Of a stretch of DNA of 64,000 nt, positions 15,198 to 24,024 are shown one piece after another. Every line of letters starts with the position of its first letter. Position 1 is the stretch's first letter. The stretch is from Caryophanales bacterium UBA4278. Its GTDB lineage: Bacteria > Bacillota_I > Bacilli_A > RFN20 > CAG-826. Below the pieces are notes generated by a model. It was given only the letters and a program-made list of their open reading frames with translations, ran no database searches and had not been told where the DNA came from. Position numbers and translations under genes: made by a program. Where the stretch lies: positions 1-64,000 of the forward strand of contig DGVS01000005.1 in assembly GCA_002395065.1 (NCBI GenBank), in the 5' to 3' direction.

Positions 15198-18100
15198 ATG
15201 AAACCAAAAATGAAAAAAGCCCTTAAACGTGCAGCCATCATTTCTACCGGCGTATTAGCATTTGCTGGTACATTCATTGGTGGTTACATGGTTACCCCAA
15301 ACCGTACAAAGTACATTGATGTTTCAGTCGACACACCTGAACCAACAGCCTTTGGTCAATTTGTCACAAGAATTACCAAAGACATCGGTTTAGACGAAGA
15401 TGATACTGCACCAAAGTATTTACACGCAGAATTCGATGATTTTGAAATGACATACAAAATGTCAAGCGATGCCACCTTCACAAACCATATTGGTTTGAAT
15501 GGTAACATTGACTTTAGAATGTCCGCTCTTTCAATTAGCGGAGTCGAATTCAACGTTGATGCTGTGGCTGACTATAACGGCAAACAACTTCCGTTAACTT
15601 TAGGTCGTTTCCATGATGATCTTTATTTTGGATTAAAAGACATGAAGTTAAAAATGACCGATTTCAAAGGCGACAAGATTGTTGATGAATATTGGTACGC
15701 TTTTGCTGTTTACGCCAATATGGATTTACCAAAATTCATGCGTGGAATTGGTAACTTTGTTGAAAATCAAGTCACCCCATTAATTGATGGTTTAATTAAC
15801 GGATCAGCTGCTGAAGAAGAACCATCTAATGCCAAAGGCATTGAAGATGTTGATGCTGGTGGTTTTGACTTCTCCTCACTTTTAAGTAGTGGACCAAAAG
15901 AAGAACATATCGGAAACGAATGGCGCTTCACTTTAGGAGAAGAAGGCGGAGATTTCTGCATCAAGATTACCACCGATGAAGACTTTGTCTTAAAGTATGT
16001 TGATTTAGGAACTATCGCGTTTGGCGATATCACAATCAGCGGTGGAATCAGTATTGATTTAGAAAACTACGAAGACTTTGTTTCCCCAGCAAGCGGAAAC
16101 GATTATGTTGAAGTCTTTAACTACACCGGTATCACAAACAAACTCTTCTCCATTTTAAGAGAAGATGGCAAACATCAACGTTTTGGATTTGAATTTGCTC
16201 TAGATCTCGACGGAAAAGACGCTAAGAAACACGACATTGATATTGCTAAGATTGAAGGTTCAGTCAACGTTGACTTTGATAAGTTGCTTGATTTAAGTCA
16301 ATACATTATCGACTCTGAACCTCAAGAAGACCCACAAGTTTTAAAACTTGACGATGCTCTTAATGACGTTGGATTCAATTTGCAGGTTGATCTTATCGGT
16401 CAAAACGATATCGAATATGCTAACTTTGACCTCGGCTTTGCCGAAGGAAGTGGTTATGTTCGTTTTAACGAAGATCCAGTCAAAGAGAAAGCTGTCATGA
16501 AGTTAAAAATGGACACTGAAACCACAAATCGAATCGTGGAGATGATTCCAGATATGATTGAATCAACTAGTGGTGAAGAAAGCACCGATTCTCTTGAAAC
16601 TTTAAAGAGTTTCTTAACTGATGAACTCGTTGAATGTGTTGATAAAGGTGATTTCTCCTTTGTTTTAGATATTCTTGAAACACTTGAAAATGACGATGAA
16701 GGAATTCGCGTCGGTTTAAATCTTAATAAGTTAGGTATTGGTGAAAACGCCCGTGTTGATATCAATATTAAAAACGATTCAAATATTGCTGATATTGAGG
16801 ATGTTTTTGGAACCTCGCCAACATTAGAAGAAGTCGAGGCAATCCTTAATGATGATCAATCTTTAATTAACATTAGTGAATTCTCCATTGATGCTTCAAA
16901 TATCTCCTTTGGAGATTACACCGCCAATGTGAGTGCTAATACCGCTCCATTTAGCGAACTCAGTCTTGGAAACAAGGCTGAATATCAATCTGTGAAATTT
17001 ATTCCAGATGTTATTGACCAAGTCAGTGACTTTATCCAAACCAAGAAAACCGGATTTAGTGTCACTGGTTCCATGAAAGATAGTGCTGGTTTAGGCACCG
17101 AATTCCGTGGTGAAGGTCAATTAGACAATAACGATGAAGTTAAACGTGGTTATGGAACAATGCACATTGATGAATATAAATATCACTCAAATAAAGTTTG
17201 GGCTACCCATGACATGGCGGTTGATATTGCTAACGTTGCAAGTAATATTGTTCCAGCATATGAACAAAACGGCGTTACTTATAAACGTCAAAACAACAAC
17301 CAAGCCTTATTTGTCTATGGTGATCCAAATGCCGCAAATATTAAAGGTAAATTACGTTTACAAACATTTAGCGATATTTTGGACATCGTTAAAACATTTG
17401 TAAATGACTATGGTAATCAACCAAAATTCACCAAGTTCCTTGGACCAATTATGGAACTAATGGGCTTTGGTACAATCGGTGACATTATTAATAGTAAAGA
17501 CTATGTTAGATTAGCAAGTAATGAACTTCTTAAAGAAGTTTCCGTTATTGATAATGGTGCCAAATTACACATTGTTATTTCCAAAGTCATGCTTGGTTTG
17601 CCAAGCGATATTACAATCGAAGTTGCCTTTAATGGCAATAATGATTCTGGAAATCAAACATTAAAATCTTTAGATGTTGTTAATTTTGCTATGGGTAGTG
17701 GAGATGATGCTAAATTACTCAACTTCCATTTCCAACTTGAAGATTATGATGAAAATTATCAATCCGTCATTAATCGTGCCAATGTTGCTAATGAAAAATA
17801 TATGAACCTTGACGGTATCAAAGTCTTATTGGACTTAGGTATCAACACAACTAAACCAAACTACTGGCACTTAAAAGCAAGCGCCAATGTTAATGCTTTA
17901 AAAAAGGTCTTGAATATTGATTTAACAGATATTGATTTCTACATCTATGTTGATGGCGAAAAAGCCAAAGTTTATGGTAAATTCGGTTCAGTCCCAGTCA
18001 GTGGTCTTTACACTGAAGACGTGCTCGTTTCTGGTGACAAGATTATGTCATCTGAAATGACATTTGAAACATTTAACGATGAAAACCATAACGGTGTCAG

Positions 18101-18788
18101 TGGAATGTTTAATATTCAAAGAACATTAAAAGACCCAAAATACAGAACAACTTGGTCTGGTGGCTTAAAACGTTACTATTATTACGATAACACAACCTAT
18201 CATTATCGTTCAGAAAGTAAGAACTTCCTTGATGATATTGCCACATATCTTTTAGGTGGTGTGATAGGCATTAAATCAAGTTATCTTGAATCCAAATTAC
18301 TTGGAAGCGCAACTTCAAGTAGTTCTGAAAAAGAAGCTGGAGACTTTACGAACACCTTTACATCCACAGGTTTTAACTGCGGACGTGAAAACTATGACGG
18401 TGTCGAATCCACAGTCATCCGTTTAGGTCTTAACCTTAACGAATTAACTGGCATCTCTGCATTAAGAGAAGTTGAAGCAACAATCGTTTCTAAAGAAGTG
18501 ACCTATACACATAACGGCGAAGAAAAGACCATGGATATCCTTGGTAAATTAGTTGCTTCACTCCGTGTCCACTTCATTGCTGATATTAATGTTTCATTTA
18601 CAGCAACAGTAAATGATGCTGAACTTGATGAGGATAAAGCACTTGAAAAGTGGAATACAAACGGACAATCCCGTTTGACGGCGTTAAGTGGTAACATTAA
18701 TGGCAAAGCCATTAGTGCATCACAAAATAGCAGCTACTTCAATAACGCTAAAAATCCATACACTTATAGTTGGGAAGAACCACGCTAA
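15198..18788 (+). CDS. Giant exported beta-rich protein, unknown function
   Basis: 1196 residues. A basic N-terminus and one membrane helix (about 13-30, AAIISTGVLAFAGTFIGGY) are followed by more than 1150 residues outside. The sequence is acidic and dominated by alternating polar/hydrophobic strands with periodic GSVNVDF-, GLNGNIDF- and NLNELTG-like segments, which suggests repeated beta-sheet layers of the kind seen in lipid-binding proteins; this is an inference from strand pattern only. No sorting motif or second membrane segment was seen. The ribosome binding site AAGGAGG precedes it. Its operon partners are another anchored protein and a PAP2 phosphatase, so a role in envelope lipid or glycan handling is possible. 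Confidence 0.8.
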   Translation: MKPKMKKALKRAAIISTGVLAFAGTFIGGYMVTPNRTKYIDVSVDTPEPTAFGQFVTRITKDIGLDEDDTAPKYLHAEFDDFEMTYKMSSDATFTNHIGLNGNIDFRMSALSISGVEFNVDAVADYNGKQLPLTLGRFHDDLYFGLKDMKLKMTDFKGDKIVDEYWYAFAVYANMDLPKFMRGIGNFVENQVTPLIDGLINGSAAEEEPSNAKGIEDVDAGGFDFSSLLSSGPKEEHIGNEWRFTLGEEGGDFCIKITTDEDFVLKYVDLGTIAFGDITISGGISIDLENYEDFVSPASGNDYVEVFNYTGITNKLFSILREDGKHQRFGFEFALDLDGKDAKKHDIDIAKIEGSVNVDFDKLLDLSQYIIDSEPQEDPQVLKLDDALNDVGFNLQVDLIGQNDIEYANFDLGFAEGSGYVRFNEDPVKEKAVMKLKMDTETTNRIVEMIPDMIESTSGEESTDSLETLKSFLTDELVECVDKGDFSFVLDILETLENDDEGIRVGLNLNKLGIGENARVDINIKNDSNIADIEDVFGTSPTLEEVEAILNDDQSLINISEFSIDASNISFGDYTANVSANTAPFSELSLGNKAEYQSVKFIPDVIDQVSDFIQTKKTGFSVTGSMKDSAGLGTEFRGEGQLDNNDEVKRGYGTMHIDEYKYHSNKVWATHDMAVDIANVASNIVPAYEQNGVTYKRQNNNQALFVYGDPNAANIKGKLRLQTFSDILDIVKTFVNDYGNQPKFTKFLGPIMELMGFGTIGDIINSKDYVRLASNELLKEVSVIDNGAKLHIVISKVMLGLPSDITIEVAFNGNNDSGNQTLKSLDVVNFAMGSGDDAKLLNFHFQLEDYDENYQSVINRANVANEKYMNLDGIKVLLDLGINTTKPNYWHLKASANVNALKKVLNIDLTDIDFYIYVDGEKAKVYGKFGSVPVSGLYTEDVLVSGDKIMSSEMTFETFNDENHNGVSGMFNIQRTLKDPKYRTTWSGGLKRYYYYDNTTYHYRSESKNFLDDIATYLLGGVIGIKSSYLESKLLGSATSSSSEKEAGDFTNTFTSTGFNCGRENYDGVESTVIRLGLNLNELTGISALREVEATIVSKEVTYTHNGEEKTMDILGKLVASLRVHFIADINVSFTATVNDAELDEDKALEKWNTNGQSRLTALSGNINGKAISASQNSSYFNNAKNPYTYSWEEPR

Positions 18789-18795
18789 TTAGTTT

Positions 18796-19503
18796 ATGAG
18801 AAAACAAGTTTTCTTCTGGTTATCAGTTTCCTTCTTCGCTGTGTTTGTCCTATGGACAATCTTGGTGAAAGTCGTTGATGTGGAAACAATTTATAACGGC
18901 ACTAAGCTTGGCTTTTATCATCTCAATTATAAGTTTGGTGATTTGGTTACCGAATTTGGTAAATATGAATTCATGAGAGTCGTCTCCGACATTCTTCTTT
19001 ATATATCATTAGGATACACATTGATCCTTGTCGTAGTCGCTCTCATCCAACTCATCAAATACAAATCGCTCAAGAAGGTGAATCCGATCTTCTATTTCCT
19101 AGCTGGAGCGTATATTCTCATCGCAATACTTTATGTATTCTTTGAGCTTGTGCATATTAATTACTCTCCAGATAGTGTGGCTGGAAGCTTAAAAGCTTCC
19201 TACCCATCAACCCACGTTTTCGTGGGAGGATCACTCTTCTTACTGAACAGTTATGTTCTTCTGAAATTCTTATGGGTGAAAGATGATTTATTTAAAACAT
19301 TAATTCATCTATCAACCGTTGTTCTCACCTGTTTAATTGTCCTGACCAGACTCTTAGCAGTGAAACATTGGCTAACCGATATTATCGGTGCAGTCATTCT
19401 AACTTGTAGCGTCTATTTCCTCTTTATTGGGATGTGCCGTTGGCTCATTCCAACAGAGGTCAAAGACGAGTACATTGAACTCAAAAATGAAGACGAGGAA
19501 TAA
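18796..19503 (+). CDS. PAP2-family membrane phosphatase
   Basis: 235 residues with about six membrane helices. Two of the three PAP2 motifs are clear: YPSTHV (PSGH-like) near residue 135 and TRLLAVKHWLTDIIGA (R-x5-H-x3-D) near 190-205. The first motif (K-x6-RP) is not evident; KASYPSTH carries only a Lys near the second motif. The family dephosphorylates lipid phosphates such as phosphatidate or undecaprenyl pyrophosphate. It starts seven bases after the giant exported protein gene, without a strong ribosome binding site, and is the last gene of the operon. Confidence 0.82.
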   Translation: MRKQVFFWLSVSFFAVFVLWTILVKVVDVETIYNGTKLGFYHLNYKFGDLVTEFGKYEFMRVVSDILLYISLGYTLILVVVALIQLIKYKSLKKVNPIFYFLAGAYILIAILYVFFELVHINYSPDSVAGSLKASYPSTHVFVGGSLFLLNSYVLLKFLWVKDDLFKTLIHLSTVVLTCLIVLTRLLAVKHWLTDIIGAVILTCSVYFLFIGMCRWLIPTEVKDEYIELKNEDEE

Positions 19504-19525
19504 ATCCTTGTCTAAATCTCAAAGA

Positions 19526-19546
19526 GGCTCAATTTGAGCCTTTTTT
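19526..19546 (+). terminator. Terminator of the PAP2 operon
   Basis: GGCTCA-ATT-TGAGCC followed by six T. Confidence 0.9.
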
Positions 19547-19617
19547 ATATGTTTTTATTGATATCAATCTTTGATTGCTTTAAAGTAATTACGCTTAAAA
19601 TGAAAGGAAAGAAAGAA

Positions 19618-20127
19618 ATGAGTGAAAAGAATAAAACATTAGTCAGTGGAATCTTCTTCATTGTCATGGGTATCTTAATCGCTATCTTTGGTGGTCAAGC
19701 TGTCCTTGATGTTTACTTTGGAATCGTTTCACTAGTCGCTGGTCTTTGCTTAGTTGCTATGGGTATCTATGCAATGAGCAAGAAGCAACCTCTTCCAGGA
19801 TCAACCTTAGTCTTAGGATGTGTCCTTTTAGCCGTTGGCGTCACCTTATTTACCGACTTCTTATCCGTTGGAGTTTTAATTAACTTCCTCGTTGTCGTTG
19901 TCTTAGGCGCCGGTGCAGGAATCTTAACTTATGGAATCTATCTTTTAGTTAAGAAACAAACCGTTCCAGGTTTAATGAATTTAGTCCTCGGATTAGTCGC
20001 GATTGTTGTTTCTGTTCTTTACATTGCTGTCCCAGATTTCCGTAGTATTTTCTGGATCATTGTCGGTGTTTTAATCGCCGTTTATGGTCTTGTTGAATTT
20101 ATCTACGGAATTAAAGAAGGCAAGTAA
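19618..20127 (+). CDS. HdeD/DUF308-like membrane protein
   Basis: 169 residues with six membrane helices in three repeated pairs, each beginning with a Gly-rich VSGIFFIVMGILIA / LGCVLLAVGVTLF / LGLVAIVVSVLYIA pattern. This is typical of the HdeD/DUF308 family of small membrane proteins of unknown mechanism. The ATG at 19618 has a ribosome binding site (AAAGGAAAGAAAG). An upstream in-frame ATG at 19534 lies inside the preceding terminator's T run and is rejected. Confidence 0.75.
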   Translation: MSEKNKTLVSGIFFIVMGILIAIFGGQAVLDVYFGIVSLVAGLCLVAMGIYAMSKKQPLPGSTLVLGCVLLAVGVTLFTDFLSVGVLINFLVVVVLGAGAGILTYGIYLLVKKQTVPGLMNLVLGLVAIVVSVLYIAVPDFRSIFWIIVGVLIAVYGLVEFIYGIKEGK

Positions 20128-20153
20128 TTAGAATATTAATTAACAAAGAAAAC

Positions 20154-20183
20154 AGTCGGGCGTGTAAATCGCTCGACTTTTTC
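20154..20183 (+). terminator. Terminator of the HdeD-like gene
   Basis: AGTCGGGCG-TGTAAAT-CGCTCGACT forms nine pairs (one G-T), followed by T5. Confidence 0.88.
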
Positions 20184-20259
20184 TTATCTAAAATATTAGG
20201 GTTTTGCAATGGATTTACCAGCAATTCCTGGTTAATTTGGAATCTTAGGCAACAAAAAA

Positions 20260-20286
20260 ACGCATCGCCATTGATGCGTTATTTTT
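20260..20286. terminator. Terminator for the minus-strand membrane protein gene
   Basis: ACGCATC-GCCATT-GATGCGT is flanked by A7 on the left and T7 on the right, so it can act in both directions. Confidence 0.8.
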
Positions 20287-20299
20287 TTCAATTTGTTTC

Positions 20300-20731
20300 T
20301 TATTTGGATTCCTTTTTACCAAGGAAGGAGAGGACTGTCATTAAGCAAAGGACAGCACCTGCAACGATCACAAGGACAGAAGTTGCAGTCATTGAACCAG
20401 TGACGGTTAACACGGCAACATCTTGAGCATGTTTTGGAGCAAGAATCATGAACACTCCAGAGGCGATCAGTAATACCGATCCGACTGGAAGAACGAACTT
20501 GCGGAACTTGGTTGGAATTAAGCAGAAGACCAAGACAACTGAGCCAACAACAAGAAGAATGAAACTTAATAAAGCAAAGACATTGCTTCCACGTTCGAAG
20601 ACTAATTGATAATAGTTACCAAAATTCGAACCATCAACACGAGTTGCAGCTGTTTGAGCAGCAATGCCAAACGCGATTGCAACTAGAATCACACTAACAA
20701 GAGAGAGAATTGGTAATAAAATTTTGCGCAT
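20300..20731 (-). CDS. Four-helix membrane protein, unknown function
   Basis: 143 residues with membrane segments at about 4-26, 52-72, 80-98 and 112-135, and a KKESK tail. No family was recognised. The layout is similar to the protein at 7170-7637. It is monocistronic and has a ribosome binding site on the minus strand (AAGAAAGGATAATT). Confidence 0.7.
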   Translation of the reverse strand: MRKILLPILSLVSVILVAIAFGIAAQTAATRVDGSNFGNYYQLVFERGSNVFALLSFILLVVGSVVLVFCLIPTKFRKFVLPVGSVLLIASGVFMILAPKHAQDVAVLTVTGSMTATSVLVIVAGAVLCLMTVLSFLGKKESK

Positions 20732-20862
20732 AATTTTAATTATCCTTTCTTAGAAAGCACGTAAATTATATGTAAAAGTCGCATTCTTTGCAACATATTT
20801 ACAATATATTAGTAAATTATTCAGTTTTGTCTTACAATAGGTAGCATTGAGGTAAATAAAGT

Positions 20863-21765
20863 ATGCAACTAGTTATTCTTGCTGCCGGAATGGGTTCCCG
20901 TTTCGGCGGATTAAAACAAATGGAAAAAATGGATGAAGCGGGTAACTTTTTACTCGATTACTCCGTTCATGACGCTAAATTAGCTGGTTTCACATCAGTT
21001 ATTTTCGTGATTAAGAAAGCCTTTTATCAAGCTTTTAAAGACACAATTGGCAAAAGAGTCGAAAAGATTATTGAAACTCACTACGCCTTCCAAGAAATGG
21101 ATGATCTTCCAAAAGGATATAAATTTCCAGAAGGAAGAGAAAAACCATGGGGAACCGCCCACGCGATTTATGCTGCTCGTGATTTAATTAAAGAAGATTT
21201 TATTATTATCAATGGTGACGACTACTATGGACAACAAACCTACCAAGTCGCTGCTAATTATCTAAGAGGATTAAAATCTAATAAAGAAGGACAATACGTT
21301 AACGTTGCTTTTAAAGTCGCTAACACGATGACTGAAAACGGATCCGTTAAACGCGGTGTCTGCTTCTATGATAAAGATTTATATCTAACGAAGATGATTG
21401 AATCATCTGTGGAAAGAAACGCTAAAGGTGAAGTCGAATGCACACCTCTTGATGGAGGAGACTCCTTCATTGTCCCAGATGATCAATTAGTTTCGATGAA
21501 TCTTTTTGCTTTTAGCAAAGACATCATCAAACGTTTAGAGGAACGCTTCCCAGCTTGGCTTGATAAACATGGTCAAACTCTTAAAGATGAATGGCTCATC
21601 CCATCCGTTGTTTCTGAACTTGTTGAAGAAGGTAAAGCATCGTTAAAACTCTTATCCACACCAGACGTTTGGTTTGGTGTCACTTATAAAGAAGATAAGG
21701 ATTTTGTTGTTGCTTCTTTAAAGAAACTTGTGGAGAAAGGTTTATACAAAAAAGGCCTCTATTAA
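20863..21765 (+). CDS. Sugar-phosphate nucleotidyltransferase family protein
   Basis: 300 residues. The N-terminus MQLVILAAGMGSRFGGLKQM is the nucleotide-binding signature of the GalU/LicC/RfbA-like NTP_transferase family (GxGxRxxxxxxxxPK-like). The IIINGDDYYG motif near residue 118 supplies the metal-binding Asp. The substrate cannot be assigned; it lacks close similarity to GalU or GlmU segments that could be recalled. It is a single gene with a -10 box TACAAT (20833-20838) and ribosome binding site GAGG, and lies just before the rimP leader. Confidence 0.82.
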   Translation: MQLVILAAGMGSRFGGLKQMEKMDEAGNFLLDYSVHDAKLAGFTSVIFVIKKAFYQAFKDTIGKRVEKIIETHYAFQEMDDLPKGYKFPEGREKPWGTAHAIYAARDLIKEDFIIINGDDYYGQQTYQVAANYLRGLKSNKEGQYVNVAFKVANTMTENGSVKRGVCFYDKDLYLTKMIESSVERNAKGEVECTPLDGGDSFIVPDDQLVSMNLFAFSKDIIKRLEERFPAWLDKHGQTLKDEWLIPSVVSELVEEGKASLKLLSTPDVWFGVTYKEDKDFVVASLKKLVEKGLYKKGLY

Positions 21766-21775
21766 TAAATAATAG

Positions 21776-21865
21776 TTGCAACTTCGTTTGTATTTGATAT
21801 TATTATGTTGCTCACTTAGGTGAGTAACTCTTGTTGTTAAGAGTGCCGATTGGCACTCTTTAATT
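21776..21865 (+). promoter_or_regulatory. rimP-nusA operon promoter and leader with alternative hairpins
   Basis: TTGCAA (21776-21781) and TATTAT (21801-21806) form a possible promoter with a 19-base spacer. The leader holds three hairpins: CTCAC-TTAG-GTGAG (21811-21824); ACTCTT-GTTGTT-AAGAGT (21827-21844); and AAGAGTGCC-GATT-GGCACTCTT (21839-21860), followed by TAATTT. The last two share AAGAGT and exclude each other. In B. subtilis NusA limits its own operon through a weak terminator in the rimP leader, and this structure fits the same control. Confidence 0.55.
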
Positions 21866-21882
21866 TATTAAAGGGGTTAGCA

Positions 21883-22344
21883 ATGACTATTGAAAAACGT
21901 GTTTTAGAACTAATCAAGGGGCCAATTCTTGCCTTAGGTTATAGCGATGTAGCTGTCACTTATAAGAAAGAAATGGGAACGTTTTATTTACGCGTGATGA
22001 TTGATAAGGAAGAAGTGATCTCCCTAGAAGAAATCATCGCCGTAAACGATCTAGTTAGTCCACTTCTAGACAAAGCCGATTTAATCCAAAACGAATATGT
22101 TTTAGATGTCACTTCGTTTGGAGCAGAAAAACCAATTAAGGTTGAATGCTTAGAAAAATACGTTGGAAAGTATGTTCATTTGCATCTTTCTCACCCTTGT
22201 AAGGGTGAAAACATTCTTGAAGGAGATCTCGATGAAGTTAACTCTGATATCGTTAAACTCTCCTTCAGAGTGAAAACTCGTCTGGTTAAAGTCGAAATCC
22301 CACGAAAGGATATCGACGATGCTAGACTAGCAATTAAATTTTAA
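21883..22344 (+). CDS. rimP: Ribosome maturation factor RimP
   Basis: 153 residues, a normal length. RimP assists assembly of the 30S subunit. Features include the LRVMID strand near residue 37, the DLVSPLLD helix and the DVTSFGAEKPI loop near 80 that matches the family's VSSPGLDRPL, followed by a small beta-barrel C-terminal domain. The ATG at 21883 has the ribosome binding site AAAGGGG. It is the first gene of the rimP-nusA-infB-rbfA operon, behind a leader with terminator-like hairpins. Confidence 0.93.
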   Translation: MTIEKRVLELIKGPILALGYSDVAVTYKKEMGTFYLRVMIDKEEVISLEEIIAVNDLVSPLLDKADLIQNEYVLDVTSFGAEKPIKVECLEKYVGKYVHLHLSHPCKGENILEGDLDEVNSDIVKLSFRVKTRLVKVEIPRKDIDDARLAIKF

Positions 22345-22376
22345 TTTAATGCATTTGTTATAAAGGAGAATAAACA

Positions 22377-23987
22377 ATGGATGCAACAAAATTCTTAGAA
22401 GCTCTCGATGAACTCGAAGCCCAAAAGGGAATCTCGAAACAATCAATTATTGATGCCCTTAAAGAATCACTCCGTAAAGCCTATGCCAAACAATTAGGTG
22501 GTGGAGATGATGCGGATATTCGTGTTGAAATTACCGAAGATCCAGCCGCAATCAAAATGGAACTTGTCAAGAAAGTCGTCAAAGAAGTCGAAGATGACTA
22601 CCTTGAAATTTCCGAAGAAGATGCGAAGAAATTAAATAAGAAACTAAAAGCAGGTGATGAATATCACGAAGAAGTAAACGTCGATGATTTAAAACGTTTA
22701 ACTGCTTTAATCGTCAAATCTGTCTTAAGACAGAAACTTGCCGAAGCTGAAAAACTTGCTTTATATGAATCACATAAAGATAAAGTCGGTGAAATGATTA
22801 CTGGTATTGTTGAAAAATGTGATGATCGCGGAGCGATTGTTAACATTGGTCGTACCTCAATGTATCTTTCCCGCCGTGAACTCATTGGTGATGAAATGTT
22901 CAATATTGGCGATCCAATTCGCTTATATGTGAGCCAAGTTTCAACATCCGAAAAAGGACCAATGGTTCGTGTCTCACGTAGTGATGCTGGCTATTTACGT
23001 CGTCTTTTTGAAGAAGAAGTTAGTGAAATCTATAACGGAACAGTTATTATCAAAAACCTTGTTCGTGAAGCCGGAATCCGTGCTAAAGTTGCTGTTTACA
23101 GCAACGACCCAAATGTTGACTGTGTTGGTGCCTGTATTGGCGTCAATGGTTCAGCTATTCAAAAAATTGTCGCTCAACTCGGCAATAGCCGCGATAAAGA
23201 AAAGATCGACATCATTTCTTATTCTCCAAATGATGCCCTCTTCATTATCGACGCTCTTCGCCCAGCAAGCGTGACATACGTTTATTTAAATGAAGAAGAA
23301 AAACAAGCTATTGCAATTGTCCCGCAAGGACAACTCTCTTTAGCCATTGGCCGTAAAGGTGCCAATGCTCGTTTAGCTTGTAAACTTACTGGCTGGAACA
23401 TTGATATTAAAGAAGAACACGAAATGGCTGATCTTGGAGTTGAATTTAAATCACTCGAGAAGATTAACGAAGAAGAAAAAGTTCGTTCTCAAAAAGAAAA
23501 ATACGAGAAGTATCTCGCCCAAGTCAAAGCTGCTCGTCAACAAGAAGCTTCTCTTGAAGCTGGCGAAGAAAAAGCCAAACCAAGACAAATTCTTGATGAA
23601 GAAGTCGCTACAGAAAAACCAGTTGAACAACCAAAGGTTGTTGAACCTGTTGAAGAAACACCTATTGTTAAAGAAACAGTGGTTCGTACCACAACCACTC
23701 TTGAATCCTTAGAAGCCGAGCTTGATAAGGAGCAAAAGAAAGAGGCTTTCAAAGCTACTCAAAAGACATCTAAACGTCCACGTAAGATTACTGAAGACGA
23801 AGTCGAACATGAGAAGGCTGAAGAAGTTAAACCAGTGGAAAAGAAACCACAAATGTCTATTTATACCGAAGAGGAATTGGCTCGTATGGAGGAAGAAGAT
23901 GAATTCTTTGAAGACGATTATGTCGACGACGAAGAAGAAATCGATTACGACGAATACGACCAATACTATGACGACGACGATAAATAA
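22377..23987 (+). CDS. nusA: Transcription termination/antitermination factor NusA
   Basis: 536 residues. An N-terminal RNA-polymerase-binding domain (1-125), an S1 domain (about 138-195, ITGIVEKCDDRGAIVNIG), KH1 (about 225-275, CIGVNGSAIQKI) and KH2 (about 310-350, AIGRKGANARLACKLTGW) are followed by a roughly 190-residue low-complexity, charged extension ending in a very acidic Asp/Glu/Tyr tail. B. subtilis NusA stops after KH2 (about 370 residues), so the tail is lineage-specific and is not the alpha-CTD-binding repeat of E. coli. NusA controls pausing and termination and probably regulates its own operon through the leader at 21811-21865. Confidence 0.96.
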   Translation: MDATKFLEALDELEAQKGISKQSIIDALKESLRKAYAKQLGGGDDADIRVEITEDPAAIKMELVKKVVKEVEDDYLEISEEDAKKLNKKLKAGDEYHEEVNVDDLKRLTALIVKSVLRQKLAEAEKLALYESHKDKVGEMITGIVEKCDDRGAIVNIGRTSMYLSRRELIGDEMFNIGDPIRLYVSQVSTSEKGPMVRVSRSDAGYLRRLFEEEVSEIYNGTVIIKNLVREAGIRAKVAVYSNDPNVDCVGACIGVNGSAIQKIVAQLGNSRDKEKIDIISYSPNDALFIIDALRPASVTYVYLNEEEKQAIAIVPQGQLSLAIGRKGANARLACKLTGWNIDIKEEHEMADLGVEFKSLEKINEEEKVRSQKEKYEKYLAQVKAARQQEASLEAGEEKAKPRQILDEEVATEKPVEQPKVVEPVEETPIVKETVVRTTTTLESLEAELDKEQKKEAFKATQKTSKRPRKITEDEVEHEKAEEVKPVEKKPQMSIYTEEELARMEEEDEFFEDDYVDDEEEIDYDEYDQYYDDDDK

Positions 23988-24024
23988 TATCGTGTAGTCA
24001 CATTCGGAAAGGAGGAAGTTAGAT

